64,000 nt of DNA from Paramacrobiotus metropolitanus (lineage: Eukaryota > Tardigrada > Eutardigrada > Parachela > Macrobiotidae). Positions 42,923 to 54,533 of the stretch are shown piece by piece. Position 1 is the stretch's first letter. The number at the start of each line of letters is the position of its first letter. Made by a program: the position numbers and the translations under genes. The stretch spans positions 55,279 through 119,278 of the forward strand of contig NW_026570448.1 in assembly GCF_019649055.1 (NCBI RefSeq). The letters are read 5' to 3'. The notes below the pieces were generated by a model, which saw nothing but the letters and a program-made list of their open reading frames with translations, was not told the DNA's origin and ran no database searches.

Positions 42923-44171
42923 ATGTACACCTTTACGATGGAATTACAGGACTTGCACACGGCGGCTTGGAATGACTACGGTTGGGGGAAACTGCAGCGC
43001 GTGCGTGTGTCACGGATTGGCTGCGAAATCTCCCCACTGCCAGCGTGGTTGACAAATGGCGTTGGACTACAAGTATTCTGTGAGTGACCACCCTCACCGT
43101 ATGTCGTATTTGAATCTTTGCCTACCGGTGCCACCATCGAACTAATTTACAGTGCCTCGCTAAGGCAATTAACCTTGATGCTTTACGGTGCAGGAGAAAG
43201 TATCGACAAACCAACCGCACTCTTCTGGTGACAATTCTAAGCGTGGAACAATTTCATGGAGAGCCCGAATCCACCTGCAGCGAGTTCCCGATGAGCGCAG
43301 CCTGACGGAAGTACAGCTGGCGTTCATTAATCCGGACAAATGCGCGAGCCCGACTGTCTACATTAACGTGAAGCGAACGCATGCAACCAACATGGGCCGC
43401 ATCAACAACGTCCTGCAGAATGTCTACGGGCAGACCTACTCCGAGTGCCGCCAAGAACTGGGTATTTTCCGTGAAGCCTAATGTTTCATCATCATGGGTG
43501 TCCCACTGCGGCGCTTCCTGGGGCAACTGCTCAGCGAATTCTGGCAGACCATTCCAGACTGTACCGATCAGCTGCACGGGACTGTCGGGAAAGGAGCGGA
43601 TAATGTGGTGCTGAAAACGCATCAGGGAGGTTGGAGAGCGATCGCCAGATCCTGGCTAGTGTGTCCCCACAACGCGGTTTTTTTTTGGCCGGCGGCGACC
43701 AGAGAAAAGTCAGTTTGTAATTTGTATGCCTTGGATTACAGCAAGGTGGCCGTTGCAACCGTGGTGGGCGCGGCAATGCACAAGCACCAGTCTCAGCCCG
43801 TTGATCCAAGTCTAGCGGATCCGTTCTTCCTGTACGAGGTCATGAAGTTGGCGTTAAGCTGGGAGATTCCGCAGCTGAAACTGTGGACGCAGGTGGCGTT
43901 CGTGGAGCGCTTGTGCCACCCGATCGCCAAACTACAGGACGTCCCTCTCCTGGATGATGTGCGTAACATCCGAGGCCATGCCGATCTTCGGACGTTGGGC
44001 AGTCGGATTGTTCTCTGTGGACTGGTCAGTGTTATGCGCATCCTGTATTCGCCGACCCCGTCCTGGACTCTGGATGAGTTGCAGCAGTTAATTGCGCCGA
44101 GGCCGGGAGTGTGTTATCCAGCTGCCGTGTCTGGTACACGTCTGGTACACGTGAGTTTCGCTAAAACTTGA
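42923..44171 (+). pseudogene. Unrecognised gene with one in-frame stop (probably recent pseudogene)
   Basis: Exon 1 (42923-43072) starts MYTFTMELQDLHTAAWND; phase-0 donor GTATTC. Exon 2 starts at 43194 (acceptor cggtgcag), reads RIHLQRVPDERSLTEVQLAF and NPDKCASPTVYINVKRTHAT, then meets a single TAA at 43479. After that the same frame stays open for more than 200 codons (MGVPLRRFLGQLLSEFWQ, ALSWEIPQLKLWTQVAFVER, IAKLQDVPLLDDVRNIRG, LCGLVSVMRILYSPTPSW). A GTGAGT donor at 44151 suggests another exon follows. I do not recognise the family. A long frame interrupted by one stop suggests recent loss, a sequencing error, or a missed small intron at the stop. Confidence 0.45.
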
Positions 44172-44360
44172 TAATGTAATGAGCCAAAAAAAGCGAAGAC
44201 AAGGAAGAAAACGAACTGTAGTGAAACGCCAAACTACATTCATATGATTAAAATTTAAATTACCCGGAAACAGCGCACACCTGAGACTCTGAACCAGAGA
44301 TTTCAACGTTAGCGTCCAATACTGAATGTGCACATAGATGGACTCGATTTGTGCGGTGCC

Positions 44361-46290
44361 TTACAAAGAACACCATCCTTTGCGCGTCGTCCACTTGTGC
44401 AGTTTAACGAGGAAGTACCGGGCAACGTGCGACAACTTCTCGCATTGCAGATCTTCCAGGCCATCCACGCACCACTTCCTCCCACGATAATGCGACGACG
44501 GACGCGGATCACTCGACTGCGCCAAACACAGTGTCTGCAAACAATTATGATTAGTATTTCAGCTCACCGTCAGTATTTCTTAAACCATAGCGTAGCAAAC
44601 CAATGTTACTGCATGTTTACCTGACAGATCACGGCTTTCAGTTTGTCTGCTTCCTTGCAATTCCCGCCCACCTTCAACCGCTGGATTAGCTTTTGCAGTG
44701 TCTGCTCTCTACGCATCGGAAACACCGCTTCCAGTGCATCCCACACTGCGCAGCCGAAATCATCACTCGGCGTCGTTCGCACGGAGGCAATGGCGATGTC
44801 CTTCCACGGTCGAAAATTTTTATGCTTGAACTTTTCCCCCTCCGGTCCGCTAATACGAAAGACGCATTCTAGTCGCACAACACTGTCGACAATGCGGATG
44901 GTCTTACACGGCATGCTGCGCCAATCGGTGTCCGTGAAATCCTTCAGCCAGGAGTAATCGCCCTCTGAAGTGGATGTCCTTGGATGCAGGCCGCATTAGG
45001 GCCTGTAGGTGATCTTAAACTCAAGTCGGACACCGTGCAGCAGCACGGTGCCCAGTTGGATGCCGGGTCGATGAGCAGCCACGTACTGGATCATATCGCA
45101 TATCTTCTTCGCCCTGAAATACTCATCCCTTCCCCAGTCCCCCAGCACGTTAACACAATGCGCAGCGTATCGGGGCGTAGACAGTTGTATGCTGTTGCCA
45201 TTTGTAGGACGCCCTGTAAGGCATAAAGTAAGCCATAAAAGGGCATAAAGGGGATGACCACGGCATACAGGCATCAAGGGGATGACCTCGGTGGAACGCA
45301 GCGCTGGCGCATCCAAGAGGCAGTTCCATGTTACGCAGACAGCCCGCAGCTTCGTCTGCTTCCCAAACAGGAAAGGACTTCCTGCCACAATTCCGCCGGG
45401 AGCGCCATACCGTCATCGGTGGTGGCCGGAGCAGCAGCCGGTGGTGGACGAGTAGGTTCCTTGAGCAGATCGAGCAGCAGATTACGGAAGCGCTTAACGG
45501 TTTTCGGATCTGGGCGACGACAAACGCTGCCATCCTGTAACAAGCACATACAAGCCATTATACAGTACTGCAAGAACAAACAGTTGTCGCCGGAGAACAG
45601 ATTGAATGCTTACCCGCAAATCGCTGTTACAGGCCGTTAAGGTGTCTCTAACGTCGAACTGGTAGAAATATTGCAAGTTTCCCTCCACAAGGCTTATTGC
45701 GGAAATTTCGGTCGTGCCGAGATTCAGGTAGTACTCGCGTTTTAATCGCTGGATAAACGCCTCAGATTCTTCCGTGGACAGGGAGCGGAATTCCTGGCCC
45801 AGCTCCACACTGCTCTTGATGAAAGTTTCTGGACCGATGATAGTCCTCTCACCCTTAGCGGAGCGAATGCGCGTAAACGGGACGAAATCGGTGCAGAAAC
45901 CTTTGGCGTCCTGTCTGCGCCAACGGACAATAGCCCCATCGTAATAGTTCGGGGGGTATGTGTGACCAACGCTGCTCATTTCACCAGGGACGTCCATCCA
46001 CGGACCCGTTGGCGTCTCCGGCACCAAAATCCATACCGGTATGGCTGACAGTTGTCGGGTATCAAAGCGGCCGTAATCCAATGAGTCTATCTGAAAGACC
46101 GTGCCGAATGGTGCAAATTCCCGGCGCCGATTGGCACAGAACAGATCGACGAAGACACCATCATCGGCAATGTCCACTACGAGACCTTTGCGTGCCCGTC
46201 CATCGCTGCCCAGAACGCAAACCCGCTTTCTTAAGGAACTTCCCGCCTGGTTTGGCTCGCAATGCTTGGCACGAAATTAAACTAGTTCTG
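44361..46290 (-). pseudogene. F-box protein gene, copy 2, inactivated
   Basis: Better preserved than copy 1. The N-terminal exon (from about 46290 to 45614) reads GLVVDIADDGVFVDLFCANR, IPVWILVPETPTGPWMDVPG, GQEFRSLSTEESEAF; donor GTAAGC in phase 0. The next exon starts at 45534 (acceptor ttgttacag) and carries an F-box (ALPAELWQEVLSCLG). A net 7 nt loss relative to copy 1 shifts the frame there; the old frame continues as TKLRAVCVTWNCLLDAPALR. Later ITYRP is followed by TAA where copy 1 has GAA. The frame then resumes (DTDWRSMPCKTIRIVDSV, FRISGPEGEKFKHKNF, CAVWDALEAVFPMRREQ) to donor GTAAAC at 44620. The last exon is 44534-44361 (TLCLAQSSDPRPSSHYRG, FLVKLHKWTTRKGWCSL). The start codon is unclear. 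Its lesions are not shared with copy 1. Confidence 0.65.
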
Positions 46291-46735
46291 CTGCTGAGAA
46301 TGGCCTCAAAACTGGGTATTGTGCTTGCTGAACAGTGTCCGAAAAAAACCTTGTTAAATAGGTCCACAAAGTCCGAAACACAAATGGTTGCAGAACGAAT
46401 GCCAATTACAAAATTTAAGAAGTGCTCTTGAATCGAGAGGCACAATATTTAGTGGGCACCAGTAGAAGCATTTGCACGGGCCAGTGTGGTTACTGCGCCG
46501 TGTTTGGATTGGATAACTCATACCTTAACTTACTGAACGCTGATCGTAATTCGTAGTTTATAAACGCGTATGTACGTCCATCTCAACCGAGTCAAAATAC
46601 GCGGTGCGTACTACTTACTTCAAAAAGCGAACAGAGACTACGGTATTAAACAAACTTCGACAATTATTAAGGTCGTGGCTTAAACCTACACTGCTAAACG
46701 GATTTTGGGAGGAGCATGTGCAGTCAGTACAGAAA
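46291..46735. other. Spacer upstream of F-box copy 2
   Basis: No supported gene. The minus-strand frame 46161-46445 overlaps the F-box N-terminus in another frame. Confidence 0.35.
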
Positions 46736-47074
46736 TAGTGTTGGGTCGGCCCGGCTCGAGCTTCGGCACGCCATGTCGTTACCGCGCCGCCATGCAGAGC
46801 ACAGTACGGGTGTCGCTAAGCAGGGGACTACAGTAGTACTGTACCTTAAGTCCTTTACCAAAAACAGGCGGATATTTACCTACAAAGACACAACACTGCG
46901 AAAATTCATAAAAACTCGTCAAAAGGACTGACTTTCGGTAAATTCCGATGAAAGTTTTCATTTTCTTATGTCAGTTTCATATTTGTGCTGGCTTCGACCC
47001 GGGCCGCGGGCCCGCGCGGCCCTCGCCCGCGGATCGAAGGCCGCGGCCCAGGGCCGGGCCGGCCCAACACTATA
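46736..47074. mobile_element. Candidate hAT-like MITE with very GC-rich end
   Basis: The left end TAGTGTTGGGTCGGCCCGGC and the right end GCCGGGCCGGCCCAACACTA are inverses over about 19 bp. The right 80 bp (46995-47074) is almost pure G and C (GGGCCGCGGGCCCGCGCGGC), in sharp contrast to the AT-rich surroundings. TAGTG-type ends with an 8 bp target suit hAT elements, but the flanks agree only partly, so the class is tentative. The 71-codon open frame inside has no motif. Confidence 0.5.
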
Positions 47075-47670
47075 GACAAACCAGAAAAAACTTAAAAAAA
47101 GAGCGGGTGAATAGTTAGCTTCCCTACTTTAACTGCACGCTCTACCACGCTAAGCGTGGTAGTGCGTGCAGTTATTTTCATCATCAAAAGCGCATATCAT
47201 TAATTATTTTCATTGCTGGTTCAGATTATCACTGGTCCGGTCGACATGTATCTCATTAGAATATTGGATGAATCTTTTTCATGTCAGCGCACTGTAAATC
47301 CGTAATTAAACAGCGAACTGTAGGCAGATTATTCGTTGGAGTGTACGGATTCATCGGGCAACCTCACACAAGACCGTTAATACTCTGTATACTCGTAGTT
47401 AAGTTCTAGTCGGAGTTTATAACTTTATGTGATAATGAAATCAATGGGAATGCGGCTCGGCACACTTTTGCAGCGATCACGCGAGGCAAAAAATTATCCA
47501 GTGCAATTAAGTAATTGCATCCTTTGCTTACCACCTACCCGCGGTCACCGTTCAGTGAATTTCCTTTGATAAGTCTGACAGCATGTTTAGCGGGAGGATC
47601 GACCTTCCTCCAGGGGCGTCCATAACTGACTTTTCACTATTTTATGCCCTGACGATCTAAGCACACGGCG
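47075..47670. other. Spacer, no supported gene
   Basis: CTGCACGCTCTACCACGCTAAGCGTGGTAGTGCGTGCAG at 47132-47170 is a strong hairpin (ACCACGCT/AGCGTGGT core). Nothing else is notable. Confidence 0.35.
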
Positions 47671-47671
47671 T

Positions 47672-48162
47672 TTGAAAAAGGCTCTGTTGTTTATTTATAA
47701 ATTGGTGTTTCGAGTAATTCCGATGGGAGCATTATTCGTACCACCGCTCCTATTGACGGCTGCTGTGCTCGAGTCTGTTGCAGGTAACACCCGAGCATCT
47801 GAACGTTTCCTGAAGCATCCATGTCCAATTATGCCGGCTCCAACAATCTTTAATTTTGTGGAAGAGCAGTTTCAGCCACCCATGAATCGTATCTCAACAG
47901 ACTTGTGTCCGTATGGAATGACCTTCCGTTACAACCCATTGCTTATGTGATGCTGAACACGTTTACCGAAGCCCTGAATACCGTGAAACTGAAAGATCTG
48001 CCATCAGTGAAAATCTGGAAAGAAAGTGTTCAATGCGGTTATCTGATGTTTTTATGCTTACTGTTCGTGCAGTTTAGTGTAAACAGCTTTTACTTTCTGT
48101 TCCTATTTTATGGTTGCGATATAGTTTGCACAATACTTACTAAAAGGCGATTACGTGTGTAA
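47672..48162 (+). pseudogene. Possible C-terminal remnant of a non-LTR retroelement or membrane protein
   Basis: Two overlapping frames. In the second, VSVWNDLPLQPIAYVMLNTF followed by TEALNTVKL resembles the WN-LP ... SINSFK tail common at the C-terminus of non-LTR reverse transcriptases. The first frame (MKKALLFIYKLVFRVIPMGA) and the end of the second (LMFLCLLFVQFSVNSFYFLF) are hydrophobic and do not fit that. Resemblance only; weak. Confidence 0.25.
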
Positions 48163-48235
48163 GTGTCGGTGCTTTCCTTTTCCCAACGGTTTTTATTTTT
48201 CGAAAATTATCAGAAATTTGATAACTACACTATAA

Positions 48236-48672
48236 TGTCAGAGGCGTACGACTGCGCCTGGTGCGTACGGTCCACACAGGACGTACTTGCACCATTGCTT
48301 GCCGATACCACCTCTCTCGCTGTACGTACGTGTGCTGCTGCACTGCACTCATCCGCTGAAGCGGATATACGCAGCGCATACACTGAGCCACACTTGCTCT
48401 CTCGTTCCTCTCTCGCAGTATGACTCAGCGTTCATACGCTCGCGTTGGATTGAGTCCAGTCTGCGCATCATCACACAGCTGATGGCACACAGCACGTGCT
48501 TGCCGCCAGTTGCTTCTTTCACGCCTTGACGGACGCTCAAGAGCTTTTCTAGCACACACTTGCTATTAGCCATCACGGCTTTGTTCTTGCTTTCCTGCTA
48601 TCACGCAGTATTGCTCCCCCTTTATTTGTCAATAAAGCATCACTCGTTATCTCCTCGTGCTTGTCTGTTACA
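48236..48672 (+). repeat. Putative 5' LTR of the gypsy element
   Basis: Begins TGTCAGAGGC and ends CTGTTACA. AATAAA lies 36 bp before the end and the primer-binding site TGGTAGCAGATT starts at 48673. The left border is inferred from the TG rule only, because no second LTR is visible for comparison. Confidence 0.55.
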
Positions 48673-49973
48673 TGGTAGCAGATTCATAAGGTTTTCGATC
48701 TTACGGACCCTTTGAGGAGACGGTGAAGGCTTGAATTATGGAGAACTCGTGAGGAACCTGAAAGTCACTGTCAGATTGATTACTGAAGTAATCTCTGCTC
48801 TGACTTCGATCGGACTGATCTTGCCGTCTTACAGCTGAGGAAAACGAGGATCACTGAAGTGATTCTCACCCAGCTGGTGAGCACAGTTTCTTCGTCTCTT
48901 CCACACTGAAGAGCATCCCAACAGCACGGACATTTTCTTCTCCCAACTGACGGATCAGACTCGAACGAGAGTCTGCAGCGCGAACGGATTAATCCAATAA
49001 TACGGGGACCTTCGCTTTGAACAGCGACCCGCAACTTACACGCGGATTTCAGCTCGGAAACGACGGATTTCCGACCTCGGACGGAGGAAATCGACCGGAA
49101 CCGACACCGACACCGACACTGGTAAAGTCACGGTTATAGGTCGATTCTAGCCGCAACTAGGTCGGCATTTCACTTTCTAACGGTAGAAAACTATTTCTAT
49201 CCGTAAAATTTAACTTTTTAACGGTTAAAAAGTAATTTCCGACGGAGAAACCGACTCGGAATTTTGCTTTTGGTCGAGAACCGACCTGCCAGGTCAACGA
49301 ACCTGTCTAGACAGTTAGACAAAGGCTAACCGGCAACAGGTCGGAAATTCTCTTCATTTTAATTTCTAACGGTGTTTCGACCACCAAAAAAATTTTTCTT
49401 AATTAATAAAATTAATTTCTAACCGTTAAAAAACTCGAAAATCCGACTAGATAAACTTTCTAGCCGATCAAAAATAATTTGTTTTTCTCGCGGAAAATAG
49501 CGCGAAAATTCTCGAACTTCCTTGTGACGTCATAACGACCGCTTATCAGTACTTAAGAAGCAGCCAATCAGAGTGCAGGGGAAAGTTCCCATAGCCTAAC
49601 ATAGGCGTGATTCATCGTTTTTTGTAAATTTTGCACGCGGCTCGCATTCTGTGACGTAGGCAGAAGTGCAAGACCACTTAACCTGTTACGTCACACTGGT
49701 CAGCACAGTAGTATAGGACGTACTACACCGTACTACTATAACGTACTGTACTGTACCATAGTACTGTATATTAACCCTGTGTACTGAGTCACCAACAGAC
49801 ACATCAACAACAACAACAACATCTCACCGGACGTTCCCGACACTCGGAAGTTCCTGAACCAAAAGACGTTCCCGATTCCATCGAACATCTTCACACAGAA
49901 GATTGTTCGATTTTCTCTTTCTAATTAATAAAACTTTTTAAGGCTCCACCAGAGCCGACCTGATTCGACAACA
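48673..49973 (+). promoter_or_regulatory. Long leader of the gypsy element with primer-binding site
   Basis: 1.3 kb without an open frame. From about 49050 it is dense in CCGACC, GGTCGG, TCGGA and AACCGAC words, the same words that saturate the coding part. It could hold the packaging signal; that is inference. Confidence 0.45.
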
Positions 49974-51243
49974 ATGTCGAATCCCAGAGAAAACGAATAC
50001 GCGAGAAAGTTCAACACTGACTATTCTCGGCGTGCGAACATGACCGGGAAGTACTCACTCCGGTACGCCGGTCAGGACAAAAGTCAGCCGTCCTCAACCG
50101 ACTCGACTAAGTCAGCCGAAGCGAAGGAGAGACGCAACGAACGGATTCTCCTCGCCGACTCGAATCCAACTGGATGACAGTCTTGAGGACGCCAGGGATA
50201 AAACATTCCTGGAAGCCCCAGCTGACGTAGCAGCCCCGTCCCACCCGACTGTGGGGGATGTGGAACAGCTGCAGGCAGAGACCACGTTGTCTCATGCCGA
50301 CCAACAGTCGAGCTCACACAGAGCTCCAGACTCGGTAACGGTCACAAAGGCCACCGAGCTCGGACGGCAATCACCCAACAGGACGGAAGAAATGCCGAAG
50401 CCGACCTCGTCCAACATGGACATACCGACTAACCAAGTCGGACGGAAATCGCCGACCACACAGGTCGAGCGAAAATCTCCGACCAAAGAAGCCGGTGAAC
50501 CATCACCGACTAGGGAAGTTGACCAACCGAAGGTCGACCTACCACTAACGAACGAGGTCGGACAACCGACCTCGAACGGAACGGAGAAACCGACAACAGA
50601 AGTCGGCACCGTCCAACCGACCACACAGGTCGGAAGGATTTCGCCAAACTCCAAGGTCGGACAACAGACGCCGACCACAGAGGTCGGAGAAAAGGAAGTC
50701 GGCAACAGGCAACCGACCAGCCTGGAACGGCAACCAGCCGACACAAAGTCGGATGCGGCCGTCCAGTCGACCAAACTACCGGCAGGAATGAAAGATTCCG
50801 AGGTACCGCCACGAAGCGGCCCTCACCCAGCTGGATCGCCGACTAGTATACCGGCACCCAATGAACGGGTAATTTCACCGTTGAGCCGACCTTCGCCAAC
50901 CGGACGCGAGTCGACTCGAGCAACCGAAGCTCAACAAACGGTGAAGTCGACTAAGGCGACACAAAGTCGACCTGTCGACCTGAACCAAAGGTTGTCACCA
51001 CCAATGTTCGGAACTGGCGAACTTGGTAGTACTCCGTCACCGACAAACGAAGTCTTTGAGGCAACAAACGCATCAAGACCGAGCAGTGCGGACGGATTTT
51101 TCACGACACCACCCAAGTCCGATAAGGAGAACCTCGGATACCATGCCAGTGCACTCGAATACACGGCTAAGAAGTGGATCGCGGCAACACCGCCCGAAAA
51201 GATCACCGATCTCGACCTACTCGAGCGAGATGCCATAAACTGA
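49974..51243 (+). CDS. gag: gag N-terminal region (two frames)
   Basis: Starts MSNPRENEYARKFNTDYSRR. After about 50 codons the frame must shift to enter the next open stretch (DDSLEDARDKTFLEAPADVA), which continues to a stop at 51243. The middle is a degenerate repeat of about ten residues built on PTTEVG / TTQVGRKSPT, rich in Pro, Thr, Val, Gly and Glu, and probably disordered. No nucleocapsid or capsid motif is in this part. The assignment as gag comes from position between leader and protease. Confidence 0.55.
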
Positions 51244-52622
51244 TCACACAGATCGTTTTGGCGGACAAAATTGTCGACTCGGCAGAAGGATCCCTCCGAA
51301 ACTCGGAGGACACCCATAAACTCGAACGGAGGAAATGGGAACGAGACATGGCCGATGCCAACAAGGGCATCGCCACCCAACAACGGGAGATCGACCGGCT
51401 AAACGCCATACTGAAGCGGGCTGACTTACCGTGTCGATACGAAGACGACCAAGTCGCCATACTAACCGGCATGCTGGAACGGTCAACCGCAGCCGTCTTC
51501 GAAATCAAGAAGGAGCTTGACGAAGCGAACAAAGCGCTCGAAGAAGCACAGAAAGACCTGGCCGATGTTCAGACCGCACTGGTCGAGTCGGAACAGGCGG
51601 CAGGGGCGTTCCATCAGCAACTCAACCAGGCCAACGAAGAGGCCGAAGTCTATCGAAACGAAGTCGACAGATATGTGGTGGAACTTAAGAAGGCCGATAA
51701 CGAGATCGACCGATTAACGCAACGAACCGACGAACTCGAGTCGGAAATGGAACTCCTCTTCGTCAGAATGGGACGTCGATTCATCGATGCAAACGCTCGG
51801 GACATGGGCTTTCCTAACCAAAGGACAGCCGATGTTGACCTGGTGGAAGCAAACGCTCAGCTAGCCGACCAGGTTCATGGACTGAACCAAGTCCTCAAGG
51901 AGGAACAGAAACTCCGAGCTCAACTGGAGTACAACCTGAACGAAGCCGAAAAGGTAAACGAGGCGCAACACAGCCGCATCGTTTACCTGGAAGCTCGTGA
52001 AGTCGAACTATACGACTTCGGCGAACAAGCCGCCCGCAATCTCACAGAGATGATGCGGCAAATGGACGAGATGGACACGGAAACACGGTGTCTGAGGGAA
52101 GAGAAGAAGCACCTGGAACAAAGCCAGGTCGAACTTCCCCCATACCGGGAACGAAGTCGGGTTGAACCTCCTTCATACCGGACGTCCACGGCACAGGATC
52201 AACAGCCGTCACGAACGATCAGTGACATCCTGTGGGGAATCAATCCAACCCAGCAAATGGCGGAGAAGGAGAACAGCACCTCCTACTTCGTCGGAGTCGT
52301 AACGACCGACCCAAGCGTGGGAACAAACCCACAACCACCAACAGTTCCGGCTGCTTCGGAACCGGAACACAATACGTCGACCGCGGTACCGCGTGTGCCA
52401 ACGTCGAACGTGGCGACAACGACGTCTGCCGGTGCATATACCAGCACCTCGTACGCGACGCGGACAACAACGTACGCGCCGGTACCTAATGCGAGAGGAG
52501 GTCGGACAACAGATGCCGAACGTCTCCCAGTCCCGTCACTGAGACCGGGCATACAAGCATATCGCCCACCAAGGACGAACTCCAGCGAACTTCCTCCACC
52601 AGAACCCGCCGTTCGACTTTGA
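51174..52622 (+). CDS. gag: gag coiled-coil region
   Basis: Open for 482 codons; the real entry is probably at about 51240 by frameshift from the preceding frame (ITQIVLADKIVDSAEGSLRN). Residues from about 40 to 330 are heptad-like and rich in Glu, Gln, Asn, Leu and Ala (KELDEANKALEEAQKDLADV, QLEYNLNEAEKVNEAQHS), indicating a long coiled coil. The end is Pro/Thr/Ser-rich (PPTVPAASEPEHNTSTAVPR). A coiled coil of this length in gag suggests a self-assembling structural protein. Confidence 0.6.
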   Translation: MDRGNTARKDHRSRPTRARCHKLITQIVLADKIVDSAEGSLRNSEDTHKLERRKWERDMADANKGIATQQREIDRLNAILKRADLPCRYEDDQVAILTGMLERSTAAVFEIKKELDEANKALEEAQKDLADVQTALVESEQAAGAFHQQLNQANEEAEVYRNEVDRYVVELKKADNEIDRLTQRTDELESEMELLFVRMGRRFIDANARDMGFPNQRTADVDLVEANAQLADQVHGLNQVLKEEQKLRAQLEYNLNEAEKVNEAQHSRIVYLEAREVELYDFGEQAARNLTEMMRQMDEMDTETRCLREEKKHLEQSQVELPPYRERSRVEPPSYRTSTAQDQQPSRTISDILWGINPTQQMAEKENSTSYFVGVVTTDPSVGTNPQPPTVPAASEPEHNTSTAVPRVPTSNVATTTSAGAYTSTSYATRTTTYAPVPNARGGRTTDAERLPVPSLRPGIQAYRPPRTNSSELPPPEPAVRL

Positions 52623-54533
52623 ACGAGCAAGGGCTCGGTCATTCAACACGACTGACCAGCGGCAGGACGGACAGAACGGAGAGGATAGCTCCGACCAACA
52701 AGGTCGGGTGCCCCTACACCGACTAATACAAGGTCGGATACCGGTTCAGGGAACACAGCCCAACCGGTACGGAAGAGTCTACGATCAACCGAGTGGATTC
52801 TACCGCAGGCGCCGAGACAAAATCGAGCGCCCCTCCACAACAGTATGAGGACAGCCGCAACGGCCTCGTCACGAAGACCAGGCCCAGGCTCCGCAACAGG
52901 ACGAATACGACGGCTACGACGAAGAAGCCTATCAACAGGGGCATATGAAGACCAGCAAGGTCACGTACCATATGCCAACCCGCCACCCGCCCCGGCTGCA
53001 CAACAAGCTGCGCCGGTGGCAAACCCGATTCACCCACAGGACCCGGCACATATCGCTTTGGTACGAGCGATATCTCACGGACGTCGGCAACCCTTACCGC
53101 CGTTCGACGGAGACCACACCAAACTTCATGGGTGGCTCAAACAGATCCGAAGCCTGTATCGTCAAGCCCAACAGTGGTACGAGGACGATCAGACTTTCAT
53201 GTCCGACTTGGTAGCCCGACTAGAGGGCCGAAGAATGGCATACTCTCGAAGCCGCCGGAGAACCACTCGGCGGATGGCCAGTCAACGTATGGCTGACCAA
53301 ATTCGAGCAGCGATTTGCGGACAAGAACAAAGAAGTGAACATGATATCCCGAATTAACAAACAAATATTTCGTTTCGGCGAAGAAACGCCGGAACAATAC
53401 TACGACGCAATGATGTTCATGAAGTCCCAAGTCCCCGATTACCGATCAAATAATAATGTACCACCTCAAGGAGAATATCCACGAACCCAAACTACGGGAA
53501 GCCCTGGAAATCAGGATGCCAGCGACACCAAGTTCCGCGACTACTTACGGAGCTTCGTCAATGGCAAAGCAAATGTATGAGGTGCGCAGACAACGCGATG
53601 GCGACTACGCCAGAGTTCGGGCAGCAACACCTGCACCTGTCCTGTCCACATATCCGGCAACAAACCGGATATCAGCCGCACATGATGCCGGGATACCAAA
53701 CTCGACGGCACAGTACGGACAACCGGAGTCCGGCGCCGACGCCACCGGTGCAACAAGCACCAGTCCAGCAGACTTGGGCGAGCGCGGCGGCAGCAAACCT
53801 GAATCCCCGGCACCTGGAATAGGAGCCCCCGTTAACAACTACGGAGGCCCAGGTTATGGCTCGGGCGGTAACCAAAACAACACAGGTTTGGTTACGGACA
53901 GAACCCGAACCAGGGATACTCCGCATACGCCCACCTCCCACACAGGGATACGGCGGCGGAGGTTTTGGTCGCGGAAAAGGACGTGGCGGCGGAAAACGCG
54001 GTCGCGGTAACTTTCCTAACCGCGGCGGAGGCGGCAACCAACAAGGGAACCGACCCCCAGGCACAACAAAGTGCTCGGCAATACACGACCTACGTGGACC
54101 GGATGGAACAACTGTTCCTCCAATGGTCGTTAGCGGACAGCGACACAGCTTCTGCAAGTTCAGCAATCACGACCAAGCACGATGTGCGTTCATCGGCACT
54201 CGGGTACAGGACAACCCGAATCGCCGTTGGTTCGAGGATTGGCATACGCGATACCAGACGGGAGGACCGTTGGGATCGGCCAGCGAACTATATGCACTGG
54301 TCGTGCCGCCCCGCCAACGCCAACAAGGTGGAGGCTCGGGCGGCGCCAGTAACGAAACCGGCAAACCGGCCCAGGAAACGGGTCGGGTAGCAACAGGAGC
54401 GGTGGAGGTCAACAAGGATCTCCGGAACGGCGGCAACAGTTACCGCCACACCAGCATTTCGGCTTGGCGTCTAACAACGGGCCAGCTCGGAGTAACTCCC
54501 CGGGAAACGCCCAAGGTCGATGAGCTCCGGTGA
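52623..54533 (+). CDS. gag: gag capsid/nucleocapsid-like region, fragmented
   Basis: Successive frames carry a capsid-like segment: LPPFDGDHTKLHGWLKQI, QWYEDDQTFMSDLVARLEGR, then in another frame EPLGGWPVNVWLTKFEQRF and QIFRFGEETPEQYYDAMMFM. This fits the retrotransposon gag domain, in which a helical segment ends in a W-x-x-F-x-x-RF-type motif. Further on comes a Gly/Arg-rich RNA-binding stretch (GRGKGRGGGKRGRGNFPN) and Cys/His residues (HSFCKFSNHDQARC) that may form a variant zinc knuckle. At least four frame changes lie within it. Confidence 0.55.

Noticed and set aside
44643-45640. Overlapping plus-strand frames of 70-128 codons
   Set aside because: Shadows of the F-box pseudogene on the other strand, whose motifs are recognisable.
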